A DNA stretch of 64,000 bases from Nilaparvata lugens (Eukaryota > Arthropoda > Insecta > Hemiptera > Delphacidae): the NCBI RefSeq assembly GCF_014356525.2, contig NC_052507.1:40436954-40500953 (forward strand). Reading direction: 5' to 3'. The notes below the pieces were generated by a model, which worked only from the letters and a program-made list of their open reading frames with translations, was not told the origin of the DNA and did no database searches. Below are positions 42,237 to 54,934 of the stretch, in pieces; the first letter of the stretch is position 1, and the number at the start of each line of letters is the position of its first letter. The position numbers were made by a program, and so were the translations under genes.

Positions 42237-44445
42237 ACCATTCTAAGACTTTTTTGGTACCCTGCAGAGCTCCAATCCGGGGATAATCAATTAATCTTCG
42301 TTATAACACCATTTCGAACTGTGCGATGGAACCACGATATATTATTGATATCTAATTAAATCTTTCGTTCTATTGCGAAGCAAGAATTCCAGCTCGAAGA
42401 TTTTTCTCCCAGATCTGTCTATTCATTGATGCTACATTCTACATGTAAATGCCCACGAGCATGCCTACATATAGCCCACTGAGGCTAATGTACATTTAAC
42501 CTGAGCCCACTCTGTGCTACGCTACAATCGATGTGTACTTGACGATTTGCTTCAGGATGGAAACTTGAAGTCATGAAACATGGTAATTGTAATTGGATGT
42601 CTATTTTGAAATTTAATGTGAGCTTCTCTATTCGATTTGTGAAAACTCACTCGATGGAACATAAAACTGTACAATTACTTTAAAAGTGCAATAAAACTCA
42701 ATGCATTTAAATTGTGAATTACCCAATCGTTCCATATTGACCAGCTTCTACATCTTCTACAAGACTCTACTTGTATTAGTTATTTGAATAATAGAGGTAG
42801 GATGAGAAGGATTGGTTTCTATTCCAATTCCAATATTGAATTATACAATATTTACTATTTCATGATCAGGGTATTGGTATGCTGCACATTCACCGTATAA
42901 TATTAATAGATCTATAATTTATAATAATAATAGTATTTAGTAATAGTAATAATGGTTTTATCAAAGTAATGGGGATAATTCCCACTATTATGTATTGCGT
43001 TATTTAATTAATTTGGATTTTTTGTAGTTACTATACCCTGTGTATGGATTATATTCTATAATATGTTGTATTATTTTATGGAAAAAAATAAATTCAATTC
43101 ATTTCAATTCGAATCAGAATACTGGTATATGTAATTGTAATGTTTGGAATCAAAGCATTATTACTGTACGAATTAATGCTTACTAATTGTATGCATTAGT
43201 ATAGTGATAGTGAAACTTAATTCTCAACAAATTCTGATGATTGAATATCACAAAAGTGATGGCTAATGACTTTACATTGCTATTAATGCTCAAACAAATA
43301 TTCAATAATTTTATAGTGTATTCGAAATGCATGCTCTTGATATAGCTTACCATGCCTTAAAAGGCATTTTCCGTTTTCAGCACTCGTTCTACAAAAATCA
43401 ACATTCAATTTGCTAGCTTACTCAGTAGCTTATAATGAGAGTTAAAAAGTTATCAAATTTCCATCAACAACTCTGTAGCATGACTGTAGAAGGACATCAT
43501 CAAGGAAGGATATTTGTAGCAAAAATATCCCTGAAGGCTGTTTTATCATTTTCAGGAAGGCTTGTCAAAGGAGAGACACAAGGACAGGCTGTTTTTTGCA
43601 CAGTGACAAACGTAGTGATGTGATGAGAGTTCCTAGAAAAGCTCGAGCATACAGTGTTTATTTACTCGTGAAACTGAGCAGTGGAAAAGCTCGCAGAGGC
43701 GACGAACAAATAAAATTAGCAATGAAGAAGACAGTTTCAGTGGTGGCCTGCATCAGCTTTGGGAATGATGCATACGTTTTTATAACTGCGGAAAACGAAA
43801 ATGTGGAAAGGAAAAAGATAGTATAGAGAACACAAATGGAGAATTTATAGGGCATTAAGTGAGGAACGTTCGCATAATGGCAGACTTCCACCACTGGAAA
43901 ACACTCCCCTTGTCCACACGGCTCTGCCTCGATTACAACAATGACAATATTTCACCTCAGAGTCTGAACGTGGCCATTATGAAACGACGAGGCCAATTTA
44001 CCTCTCGACAACGAAAGAAATTGAATGTGTTCAACTCAATTTCAACTACTCATAAATTAAAATTCTCGTTGAAAATCTGCTAGGTCACACATTATCTGCT
44101 GGCAGATGTTAATGTGCAGTTTTTAATTTGTAACGGATACATTTAGCCACATACTCATTACTCCTCTATAAACATCATCGCGTGAATTGCATTTTCTAAT
44201 TGTTAATGTAAATGGTGTTATTACAGCGTTCACCAGTACAATCCTAAGAAATATTCCTATTGAATTTATTTTTCCTAGGAACCCAGTATAAATAAGAAGA
44301 GGAAGATAAGCGAAATTTGCATGATAAAATAGAGGATAAGAATCGTTATATACAATCACTTTGAGAGAAACAAGAAGATAATGCTTGCATAGTTTTGAAA
44401 TCTATGCGCAGATAGGATTGAAATTACCAATTGACTATCATAAAA
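42237..44445. other. No gene seen
   Basis: 2.2 kb, AT-rich, with several short frames around 43435-44083 that share no motif and lack codon bias. No known repeat end recognised. Confidence 0.5.
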
Positions 44446-45988
44446 AATCAATTTAAAATAAGTACAGAGTGTTTTGTATGTCTAGTAGTCTGGCATTGCT
44501 ATGTAATATAATAGGATCTATCTTAAACCTGCAATTCGACTCCAGTATGATAAAATATTATATGTTTCTTCAATTCCGAATATGCAGGTTAGGCTAGGCG
44601 CATATCCAGACGCGTATTGACCTACTTGTCACTTCTTCTGAGTGTTAAGTAGAGCGTGCACTAGGTCGGTGAAGCGGCGCGACGCGGCGTGGAGAATTTC
44701 CGACCTGGAATTAAATACATGTGATCAAGTGTACCTCCGTGCACTAGAAGCGCGGCGCGCAGCTCGAAAAGTCCAGCGTCAGGTCGGAAAAATTCCGCAC
44801 CTGGGTAACTTCGTGAGGGCTCGGCTGTTTCCGAGCTCTGCTTCTTTCGAACATGGGCAGACTATATACCCATAGTGTTGTTGTAATTATTTTGTTGTAT
44901 ATTGCTTTTTCTCATTGTATTTTTGTGTGTTGTGAATAAATTGAATAAATAAATAAAAAAAGTTACTGGAACACGTATTCTTCGAACAGGACAAGTTCGT
45001 TGGACAGCAAAATTGACACACTCCTTCGACCTTCTTCAGGATATAAAAATAACATTGAAAGTGCATAAGAAAGAATTGTTATTATTTATCATTTAGTCAT
45101 CTGAAGAATTTATTGCATGCGATAAATTATACTACAGTTTTTCCATTCATTCATTCATAACATCAGGTGAGGCAATTTAAGAGCTATCACACGCTCTGAC
45201 ACATGATTTCAGCTGGATAATATACAACATAATTCTGAACTTTTACATCTACAAAATGATATGACTTGATATATCAATGTGAGGTTTCTGTCATTTATTT
45301 TCTTTTGAAACACTGTATCGAAATAATGTATCATGAATTTGGATTCATATGAGCATATTTAAGATGTTGAAGCGGTAGAGTAAGTTAATATTTGAAGAGT
45401 AATTTTTCATTTCAAATAGGATCCACAAAAACACCTATTGTTAAATTATTCTTGTAAGAGAAGTATTCAGCTGTTTTCAGATTTTTCATCAACTCTGTAT
45501 TATTGAAAGATGCGGGTTTCGAAGTTTAAAATACAACAGCTCTTGAGCAAGTTATAACCCATTATAGTGCATAGTTCACAACTTTTACATCTACAAAATG
45601 ATATGGCTTTATATATCAATGTGCGGTTTCTGCCATTTATTTTCTTTTGAAACTCTTTATCGAAATAATGTATCATGAATTCATATAAGCATATTTAAGA
45701 TGTTGAAGTGACAGAGTAGGTTAATATTTGAAGAGTAATTTCTGTTTTCAAATTAGAACTCCAACTTCAACAACTATGTCTTAATTCAAATCGCAATTGA
45801 CAATCTACGTCACGACCAACTAGTCCAAAACGGCGCCGCGCCGCGACGCGTCGCCCCACCGACCTAGTGCACGCGCAGCTTTATACTACCGTAATACTGT
45901 AGTACAGTAGTATGTGCTCCCTGAGATAAGAATTTAGTTCCTTGGAACGGCCTTCATAGGGCAGTGAATTGAGGTCACAAGTCGAGTC
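44446..45988 (+). repeat. 1,543-bp direct repeat, left copy
   Basis: Contains a 36-bp imperfect inverted repeat (44654-44689 with 45839-45874; core GCGTGCACTAGGTCGGTG), a very GC-rich start and end around an AT-rich middle, and an internal duplication of about 190 bp (45236-45420 and 45571-45758). The 77-codon frame at 44642-44875 follows the GC-rich end and occurs in both copies; I do not regard it as a gene. Confidence 0.9.
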
Positions 45989-47507
45989 TCGTTCTACTGC
46001 GGTATCGACCACGAGTCCAGGTTTACCCAGGAGAGTCAGATCCATATTTTCTGTAAGTTTCTTTTTCTTTAATTTTCTTTCAAAATTCATTGTCATCCTT
46101 TTAAACAGTAATATCTCAAATAATAATAATAATAATAACAACAATAATAGAACGTTTTCCTCAACATAATTTTTTAATAAATTTAAATTCTTAAATAAAA
46201 TCAATTTCATTTTAGATAATTGAATATAAGCCAACGGTTTCATAAGAAAGGGCGTAATTGTTTAAAATAAGATTTGTTTTGTTTAATCATCCGTATTACC
46301 GATTTTCAACCTTTTGTATCTTTTTAAATATTGTTCAAAATTGATAAGAACTTTGTGTCAATAAAAACTAAATTACTTTTCCAATTCTTACTTCTTCTAT
46401 TTTCATCCTATTTCAAAAATTCAAACACCCTGTGTGAGTCAAAATTTTTATTATCAAAATTTCCAAGTTTTTGTGTTTTTTCTTTATATAAAAAAAGACA
46501 CTGGTGGAGGCGTTCCTGTTCCTGTGAGGTAATTGAATGAATTGATCGAAACCCATACGATTTGGAGGAATCTGGGGATTAATTCATTCAATTATCCACA
46601 AATTTAAAGATCCTATAATTTTTGGTAGTGTGCTTTACCAAACATCGAGTAGAGGCACTAACCACTAAGAAGAATACAATCGATCAGTAGGCCTACTAAC
46701 GAATTGATTATTTGAATAAATCACATTAATGTGAAGAACATAAATAGATGATGAAATAACACATAACAAAACACTTATAATCTTTTCGTTAGACTGGTCA
46801 TTTCTCTTTATTCTTTTATTTGTTACATTTGGTGAAGGCGTCAATCGCCCATCATCCCATTTATTTGTTACATTTGGTGGAGTTTAAGCCGGGTTTTGTG
46901 ACTTTTATTCTATCACATCCAATCTGACAATAACTCTTGGACTTTTTCGGTAACCTTTTGCTATCCCTTTTACACGAATACTTTCTACTTAAAGAAAAAA
47001 AATTATGTTTGTAAAACACAAGGTTTTTGATTTTTAATCATCAAATTCATTCTTATTTAGTTTTAAATCAAATCAAGTTCATTATGGATTAACATTGACA
47101 AAAAAAAACTTATTATTTTCATAAAATCTAAATATTGAAAAAATATTAATATTGAATAATTATTATTGAATGAATCCGAACGTAAGGATTGAGTAAATTA
47201 TCAAATAAATATCCTCCCAGAATAAACAGGAAGGAAAAAAAAATAAAATAATAAGAATGTAAAAAATATTTATCTCATCATTCAATCTCGAATAATTCGA
47301 ATAGCACGAGTAAAACTTAGTGTTTGTAATTAGTTGATTGTTCTTTTGAAGAACGTAAACTTGCATTATATTTCATTCTTCTAGGTCACGTCCACCTTTC
47401 ACTTTCATTTCATCTTTCCATTGTGTGCATGCTATTGTAATAATTAGAATCTTATTCATTGTAGTATAAAGTGAAACTTATTCTGGCCCTATGAGGTTTT
47501 TGCTTCA
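45989..47507 (+). other. gypsy-3 leader, no gene seen
   Basis: AT-rich. A TGGTGGAGGCGTTCC word at about 46501 follows GACAC and looks like a primer-binding site after an LTR end. Similar GTTACATTTGGTG words occur at 46826 and 46868. There is an (AAT)n run near 46112-46148. None is firm. Confidence 0.45.
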
Positions 47508-48418
47508 ATGAACCGTAATATTCCAGACTTGCGTGATATAAAAATAAAAAGTTTAAACCTGGAACAAGCTACAGAATTAGCATCACAATACAGATTATAC
47601 ATTCCCAAAAACGCAGATATCGATTACATAAGATCCAACCTTCGACTGCTTAAAATAACTTTAGTTGATGTATCTAAATATTTAGAAGAACAAGAGTTTG
47701 CTATCCAAAATATAATAAATAGAGTTCCTCTGTCTGACACACTAAAAAATAAATTTCCTGATTTAGTTCTATTGGAAAAGACATTAAGAACAATATATAA
47801 AATTCAAGACGGTGAATGTTCTTCCAAAAGCATCACTACAAATAATATCACACAAACAGATCAAATAAGCAATGATACTAACACTACTCAAACTGATTCC
47901 ATAATCAACGACACAAACACTACTCAAACTGATCCCATAAACAATAGTATCAACACTACTCAAACCGATCTCGTAAGCAACAGTACAATCACTACGCAAA
48001 CGGATCCCTTGAGCGATAATAAAATGACGGATAAAAAGCGCCCATTTATTACGCCAAAAACATTTTCGGCCAACCCCAAAGAAAACATATGCGAGTTTTT
48101 CTCCTATTACGACAGAACAGCCACTCTGAATGGTTGGGATGACACCGACAAACTACAATACTTGCGCCATTCTATCTGAACAATAGTGCATTACAATATT
48201 TTGAAACTCTCAATGCCTCAAATCCAAATAATTTGACCTATCAACACATGAAAGAATCTCTGACTAAATATTTCGAGCCAGTAGGTCAAGCTGAAAAATT
48301 TGAAATTCAATTGAATAATAGAAAAATGCAAAACACCGACACACTTCAAAGTTTCATGACTTATGTTCTATTCTTTTGTAGTAAAGTTGATCCTCAAATG
48401 GGAGAAAAACAAAAAGTC
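47508..48418 (+). pseudogene. gypsy-3 gag with tandem TTQTD repeats
   Basis: Two frames. 47508-48179 (223 codons): a helical N-terminus, then about five 12-residue units (Thr-Thr-Gln-Thr-Asp followed by a variable Asn/Ser/Asp/Ile part) at residues 114-170, then Phe-Ser-Ala-Asn-Pro and Trp-Asp-Asp-Thr-Asp-Lys. A one-base indel near 48172 shifts the frame. 48176-48418 continues with Leu-Asn-Asn-Ser-Ala-Leu, Tyr-Phe-Glu-Pro-Val-Gly and Phe-Gln/Asn-Asn-Arg, as in the gag capsid of other Gypsy elements. Zinc knuckles are absent because the downstream deletion starts here. Confidence 0.75.
47847..48021 (+). repeat. 36-bp coding minisatellite in gag
   Basis: About five units, in frame, each encoding a T-T-Q-T-D-x-(I/L/V)-x-(N/D)-(D/S)-x-N type 12-mer. 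Confidence 0.85.
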
Positions 48419-48453
48419 TAGTTTTAGTTTTAGTATTAGTTTATTACTAATTA

Positions 48454-49235
48454 TGGATTATAAGTATATATTAGTAGCAGTAGACCGAGCTACAAGGTTT
48501 GCCTTCTGTGAACCAGTAGTTTCCATTGATGCAAAAACAACAGTTAAATTCTTCACAAATTTTTCCACTACGTATGGATTACCGAGAGTCATACATACAG
48601 ATAATGGTACGAATTTCAGGTCAGAATTAGTAAAACAATTTTGTGTTTCACTAGGAGTGACGCAAAAATTTGGCTCCAGTTACATGCCAACTAGTCAGGG
48701 CATAACTGAAAGATATAACCATACGCTAATAACTATGTTGAAATGTTACATAAATGAAAAGCAAAACAATTGGCATTCCAACATAAAGTATGTGTGCTTT
48801 GCCTACAATATTTCATATCAAGAATCTCTAGGATACACACCTTTTTATCTAGTACATGGTTTTCATCCACTCAGCCCTTTCGATGTAGCATTTTTACCCC
48901 CATCAGCTGAAATAGATCGATTTCAAGTGCTACACGATCTAGCTGAAATTCGGTCACAATTACCGAATATAATACAAAAGGCCCAACAACGACAAAAGAT
49001 TCGCTTTGATGAAAAACATAAACATGTAGAATTTCAAGTAGGAGACAAGGTGCTTGTATCGTATCCACCAAACGAGCCTGACACTTGTAAAAAATTCAAT
49101 AGTCATTTCAAAGGCCCTTATACAATTTCTAAGAAGATTTCAGATCACAACTACGAAGTAATTTTAGAAAAAAGAGGTCAATTTGTTCCAGAAGTAATAC
49201 ATGTCCGTAGAATGAAGAAATTTTACAGTAGATAA
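48454..49235 (+). pseudogene. gypsy-3 integrase fragment
   Basis: Open frame from Met-Asp-Tyr-Lys-Tyr-Ile-Leu-Val-Ala-Val-Asp-Arg (near 48454) to 49235. Retains the second catalytic Asp (His-Thr-Asp-Asn-Gly-Thr-Asn-Phe) and the Glu (Ile-Thr-Glu-Arg-Tyr). The block holding the first Asp, before the Lys-Tyr-Ile-Leu-Val-Ala, is deleted along with the zinc finger. The C-terminal part has Phe-Gln-Val-Gly-Asp-Lys-Val-Leu-Val and ends Val-Ile-His-Val-Arg-Arg-Met-Lys. Not functional as an integrase. Confidence 0.9.
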
Positions 49236-50062
49236 AAGATTCCATTATATGATTAATATTCAAGTATTTTTGAAATATACTCATCAGAATATAAATGTAA
49301 ATTAAAACCTTATCACTTCAACTGAAGAAAGAAAAAAAAACCTTCGTATTGTAAATTACGTTTACAGTAATTGAAGATTTTGTTTGAAAAATACAAATAC
49401 TTCAATAATTTCACTCATTTTAATGTAATTGTCACAAGCATAATTTCAGAATATATTATTGTATATTCTTGAATACTATTTTGCATAAAATTGACACTTC
49501 TTTAAGCTGTTACAATTCTGGGAAAATTTGATCAGATGAGCTTGTTGCTGTTGATTTATCAAATTCCCATTTTCATCAATTATTATTTTTCTTACTTCTA
49601 TTTAAATTATTATACTTCAATACTTATTTTTGTTTTTCACTTATCAATACAATACAACTTATATTGAGAAAGAATAACTGATCACTTATTATTGATGAGA
49701 CATTTGAAAACCCGAATTTCTTTGCATTCATTTGAAGTCAAATTGAGTTTAGTAGGCCTATTCATTATTTTCATTAATATTATGGAGATATATTCATAGC
49801 ATCTCCATTATTCAACAATTGATAAGAGCATTCATTACCTTTTTATGTGAATAAAGTACCTTTTTATGTGAATCTATAATAATTGAATAAATTTATAATG
49901 AATAATTGAATGAATTTATTGTTGAATAAATTGTAAATAAAAAGTAATTTGAGAAAATTCATACATACATTGATTATTGAACTATTCAGAGACAATTTAG
50001 TATGCTACTGCAATTATTATTTTTATGTACTTTGTATGTAGGTAATCAAATAAATTGTAAAT
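49236..50062 (+). other. gypsy-3 3' region, no gene seen
   Basis: AT-rich with A-rich purine run near 49320-49343 (GAAGAAAGAAAAAAAAA) that could be the true polypurine tract of the old Gypsy element, far from the right-hand repeat at 50063. Confidence 0.45.
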
Positions 50063-51605
50063 AATCAATTTAAAATAAGTACAGAGTGTTTTGTATGTCT
50101 AGTAGTCTGGCATTGCTATGTAATATAATAGGATCTATCTTAAACCTGCAATTCGACTCCAGTATGATAAAATATTATATGTTCTTTCAATTCCGAATAT
50201 GCAGGTTAGGCTAGGCGCATATCGAGACGCGTATTGACCTACTTGTCACTTCTTCTGAGTGTTAAGTAGAGCGTGCACTAGGTCGGTGAAGCGGCGCGAC
50301 GCGGCGTGGAGAATTTCCGACCTGGAATTAAATACATGTGATCAAGTGTACCTCCGTGCACTAGGAGCGCGGCGCGCAGCTCGAAAAGTCCAGCGTCAGG
50401 TCGGAAAAATTCCGCACCTGGGTAACTTCGTGAGGGCTCGGCTCTTTCCGAGCTCTGCTTCTTTCGAACATGGGCAGACTATATAACCATAGTGTTGTTG
50501 TAATTGTTTTGTTGTATATTGCTTTTTCTCATTGTATTTTTGTGTGTTGTGAATAAATTGAATAAATAAATAAAAAAGTTACTGGAACACGTATTCTTCG
50601 AACAGGACAAGTTCGTTGGACAGCAAAATTGACACACTCCTTCGACCTTCTTCAGGATATAAAAATAACATTGAAAGTGCATAAGAAAGAATTGTTATTA
50701 TTTATCATTTAGTCATCTGAAGAATTTATTGCATGCGATAAATTATAGTACAGTTTTTCCATTCATTCATTCATAACATCAGGTGAGGCAATTTAAGAGC
50801 TATCACACGCTCTGACACATGATTTCAGCTGGATAATATACAACATAATTCTGAACTTTTACATCTACAAAATGATATGACTTGATATATCAATGTGAGT
50901 TTTCTGTCATTTATTTTCTTTTGAAACACTGTATCGAAATAATGTATCATGAATTTGGATTCATATGAGCATATTTAAGATGTTGAAGCGGTAGAGTAAG
51001 TTAATATTTGAAGAGTAATTTTTCATTTCAAATAGGATCCACAAAAACACCTATTGTTAAATTATTCTTGTAAGAGAAGTATTCAGCTGTTTTCAGATTT
51101 TTCATCAACTCTGTATTATTGAAAGATGCGGGTTTCGAAGATTACAATACAACAGCTCTTGAGCAAGTTATAACCCATTATAGTGCATAGTTCACAACTT
51201 TTACATCTACAAAATGATATGGCTTTATATATCAATGTGCGGTTTCTGCCATTTATTTTCTTTTGAAACTCTTTATCGAAATAATGTATCATGAATTCAT
51301 ATAAGCATATTTAAGATGTTGAAGTGACAGAGTAGGTTAATATTTGAAGAGTAATTTCTGTTTTCAAATTAGAACTCTAACTGCAACAACTATGTCTTAA
51401 TTCAAATCGCAATTGACAAGTCTACGTCACGACCAACTAGTCCAAAACGGCGCCGCGCCGCGACTCGTCGCCCCACCGACCTAGTGCACGCGCAGCTTTA
51501 TACTACCGTAATACTGTAGTACAGTAGTATGTGCTCCCTGAGATAAGAATTTAGTTCCTTGGAACGGCCTTCATAGGGCAGTGAATTGAGGTCACAAGTC
51601 GAGTC
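50063..51605 (+). repeat. 1,543-bp direct repeat, right copy
   Basis: Same content and order as the left copy; about fifteen substitutions or one-base indels noticed. Confidence 0.9.
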
Positions 51606-52280
51606 AGTCGTCACTAGCCGAGATGACCACCACAGCATTGGGAAAGCGCCTTGCGAACAGATAACAGCATTTTTCGTCAATTCGACCTTTTCACGGACCA
51701 TAGAAACTGTAAAGAATGAGTTGCAATAACATTCTTGGGATGCTACCCTCTAGCGTCGACTTCTTCTCATTAGTTGGAGCAAGAGCCATTTTGTCGAGTT
51801 GTCTGCGTTAACGGTTCATAGTGCAATGTCTTTTTTTCAAAGATAAAACAACTCTGCGTCTCACCCTTCATTTGCCTGCTATTTTTCTCCTCGCTCTGAA
51901 TCTTCCAGATCCATCCATCTCACTGGAGAGTTGTGAACGCACTCTGATGATTAACTCATGAAGGTCGAGACTGCGTTGTGTTTTATTACGTCAGGAGAAT
52001 TGTTCAGTGTCGTGTCTTAATTGAGATCACCCAGATACCATTAATTGTCAATTATTATCATTATTGTTATTATTATTTCCCGTATGGCGAGCTTTGGGTA
52101 TATTCCTCATTGGATATTTAAAGTCTCTTATTCTCTTCAATCATGTACTGTGAGTTTCATCTTCTATCTCCTTGTAGTATACTGTATTCAACCTTTATTT
52201 GTCTATCCTTCACCCTCAGTTACCAAATGTGAATCGAATCTGAGTTACTGACTGAGAAAATTATTGTGTTTGTTCTACAG
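51606..52280 (+). other. Intron or upstream sequence of the sidestep-family gene
   Basis: No upstream exon found. Sequence immediately before 52281 ends TTTGTTCTACAG, a good polypyrimidine tract and acceptor. 51606-52030 is less AT-rich than the rest, but no Ig-domain frame is visible. Confidence 0.5.
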
Positions 52281-52432
52281 TACGGCCATTGTGGGTGAAA
52301 CTTCTGGGGGAAAATCGACCACTTTCAGCTGGGCAGGCCCATGAAATCAAGTGCGAGGCGGTCGGAGCCAGGCCTCAACCTCAAATGTCATGGTGGAAGG
52401 GCAGTACTCCGCTCAAGAAAGCCAAGGAAGAG
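52281..52432 (+). CDS. Sidestep-family immunoglobulin gene, exon A (first half of an Ig domain)
   Basis: 152 bp, acceptor CTACAG and donor GAG|GTCAGC. Reading frame starts with two bases completing a codon. Encodes [22 protein letters not shown] (first Ig cysteine), Arg-Pro-Gln-Pro and Trp-Trp-Lys-Gly (core Trp). The Pro-Leu-Ser-Ala-Gly and Trp-Trp-Lys-Gly pair is characteristic of the sidestep family, insect surface receptors that guide motor axons. It ends phase 0, matching exon B. The donor is non-consensus at +3 but usable. I cannot tell which of the several sidestep paralogues this is. Confidence 0.9.
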
Positions 52433-53216
52433 GTCAGCTAAATTCAAACTGTATAAATTATCCTACTTAGTAGAGTGAATCATGTGAAAATCAATAATCA
52501 AAAAGTTAATATTCCAAAGTGGAAAATCAAGCATTAAAATTGAAATTTTCATATAAACTCATTTACTTTATCTCTACAAGTCTTGTTACAAATATGTATT
52601 TCAAGTCTAAGGTATCTCAAATTATTACTGTTTGCCCAGTGGAGATTATCAAGCTAAAACCGAATGGGAACAATTGATGGATTGATACAGCTTCACTTGA
52701 TACATTGAAGCAAGTTAAAGCAAGTCCCAGCTTTGTTCCAAGTGTATAAAAGCTAATTGTTCAAGCTAGCATTAGTAGTTATGGCTATGGGTATGATAAT
52801 ACTGTATCAGCATATACAATCAATGCTTGTTTAACAGTTAGGCCTAATTCTCAATTAAATATGAGAGGCTATTGAAATTGATGATGAATTAAATCAATGA
52901 ATTCGAATGAGGAATTGATAACTTAGTCTAAAACAAGCACTTGAAAACATCATTTATACAGGGATACAACGCTGTGGCAGTCTGATTGGTCAATGAGTTG
53001 AATAATCTCTATTTTATATAGAGTGATAAAAATGAATTCACGGTTCTTAATATAAATTCAAGTCTGTACATATAGATCCATATACTGCTTTATACGAAGT
53101 TTCCGGCTGAATAAGTTTTTTTTCAATTTCAGGTTTTAGCTGATGTCATTTTGAAATGGCGAAATTTTTTACTTCTGTATAAATACTTAGTACCCATATT
53201 CTTTTCAATGTTCCAG

Positions 53217-53361
53217 ATGTCCTCTGACTTCAACCGGACAATCAGCACGTTAAAGTTCATTCCAACCATGGAAGATTCCGGAAAAATTCTATCTTGTCGT
53301 GCATCTACACCTACCATACAAGACTCCTTGATCGAAGATGGCTGGAAACTTAACATTTCTC
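53217..53361 (+). CDS. Sidestep-family immunoglobulin gene, exon B (second half of the Ig domain)
   Basis: 145 bp, acceptor TTCCAG and donor C|GTGAGT. Begins phase 0. Encodes Asn-Arg-Thr-Ile-Ser-Thr-Leu, Pro-Thr-Met-Glu-Asp-Ser-Gly-Lys, Leu-Ser-Cys-Arg-Ala (second Ig cysteine), Asp-Ser-Leu-Ile-Glu-Asp-Gly-Trp-Lys-Leu-Asn-Ile. The Ile-Glu-Asp-Gly-Trp-Lys-Leu end is diagnostic of sidestep proteins. With exon A it completes an Ig fold. The upstream intron is 784 bp. It ends after one base of a codon, which exon C completes. Confidence 0.92.
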
Positions 53362-54934
53362 GTGAGTATTTGCTTAACATGAACAAATGAATTCTACTAA
53401 AATCTCCCATAATCAATTCTGTAATGGTGGAATGGAATAATTAGCGATATTCTATATCCAGGAAGCCGTCGTCAGAGACATCAACAGGCATATCGACCCA
53501 CTCCACTTGACAGATTGTTCAATGTTAAACTCCTGGAATTGAATCTCAAGAGATAGCTACAAGTAATGGAGTCATGCCGTCGGTAATATGCATATCTTGT
53601 AGCTTGACTCAATGTCGCTTGGCTGTCCGTAACAATAACGTGGCCCCTGGCGTTTTCGATTCTTGGAGTGGCTGTAATGGTGTTAATAATTTCGTCCTTT
53701 GAGCTTGTCAAAGCTGTGTTGACAGTCCGCAGTTCATGATTCAATACTGTTAGTAATGTACCGGACCTGTCACGTGATTTCCGAGATCCTTCGGTTTAAT
53801 TATTTCGTGAGTAGCGTTTTAATGGCAATAGGTGATACAGGGAACTAATATTAATCTCAAAAAGAGAACAATATTCTTGGAAAATTGAAGAAGAGTCCAA
53901 ACTTTTCCAAATTTATCATATGCTTATAATATGGATATAATTCAATTTCAAGGACTAACTATACCTTGACAGGTGGACTGAAAGATATAATTTAGTCTGA
54001 TTTAGAAGAGTAATAATCTATAAATGATTGCTTGAGTTAAATCATATGAAGTTGAATCAATGGGAAGAAATACTCATGATAAACTATGTCACAATAATTG
54101 AAGCCGATTGATAGTAGAGCTTATCGGTAGAGCTTATCGGTTCTATATAGTCCAGTCAATACAGACATAAAAAAGGGGGTGTGCTTGCAATTTATATTGT
54201 AGTTCTGATTTTTTAATATATTATTTGGGTACATAAGAGAAGTCCAAAACCAATTTCTTCATGCAAAATTTCCTTGAGCTAGTTACAGAGTGGCCCAAAA
54301 ACCTCGTATTTTCGGCTCATTTTCCAGTTTTCAGCTATTTCTGCCAAATCTTGTAATCGGACAGAAAAATTTGCTCTTGCCTTTTTTTCTAGATTATGGA
54401 ATTCTGAATAAAATGAGATCATTTGGAATTTCTATCTCCAATGAGTACTGAGCTATGATTTTTCAAAAATCAGTGAAATTTGAAGAAAAAATCAATTTTG
54501 ATGAATTTTAGTTTTTGATCAACAACATCAACCACATCCTCACTAGCAAATAAGATTATCACATACAGCTGACTCGAAACATTTGCTCAAAAATTACTTA
54601 GGGTCATATGCTACGTTTAAAGCTAAACCTCGATTAGTTTCCTCTATCATAATGTGCTTCATACAACGTTTAAACTAACAGCTGACATTTCTCCGTTTGA
54701 ACCGAGTATCTGCACACGGGCCTCACAACTATCAATAATATTATTATTGCAAGCTTTTATTCAATTAACCTATCAGCCCAGTAAATAAAGGCATTATTTA
54801 TGCGCAACAAATCAGTTGAAATAGAAAGCTGGATTTTTGCAGGCTGCTAGTATGCATAATACATAGCCTGGAACCGACGAGTTCCCATAGTTACACTGCT
54901 TGCCCCCCCCCCTCCAAAGAACGCCCCTTAAATT
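53362..54934 (+). other. Intron between exons B and C, first part
   Basis: No host exon found. 53481-53744 on the minus strand is an 87-codon frame with slightly higher GC, listed separately. From about 54280 the sequence looks like interspersed-repeat material, but I cannot name it. Confidence 0.5.
53481..53744 (-). pseudogene. Antisense ORF in the intron, possibly a LINE RNase H relic
   Basis: 87 codons from an ATG. The Val-Ile-Val-Thr-Asp-Ser-Gln-Ala-Thr-Leu segment resembles the RNase H 'TDSQSAL' block of I/R1-type LINEs, preceded by an Asn-Thr-Ala-Leu helix-like part. Nothing else nearby belongs to a LINE, so this is weak. It could also be a chance frame in a less AT-rich stretch. Confidence 0.25.

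Larger units (their letters stand above)
44446..51605 (+). mobile_element. Gypsy-like deletion derivative bounded by 1,543-bp direct repeats (gypsy-3)
   Basis: 44446-45988 and 50063-51605 have the same length and about 99% identity. Between them lie a gag and a shortened integrase, with protease, RT, RNase H and the integrase zinc domain deleted. The simplest reading is a non-autonomous LTR-type element. Against this, the repeats do not begin with TG or end with CA, I see no purine tract before the right copy, and no target duplication. A duplicated segment around an old element is the alternative. Confidence 0.55.

Noticed and set aside
43435..44083. Cluster of 60-75 codon ORFs as host exons
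   Set aside because: No splice-site pairing, no motif, mutually overlapping frames.
44642..44875. 77-codon Arg/Ala-rich ORF, also at 50259-50486
   Set aside because: It follows the GC-rich inverted end of a repeat. Conservation is explained by the repeat, and there is no known motif.
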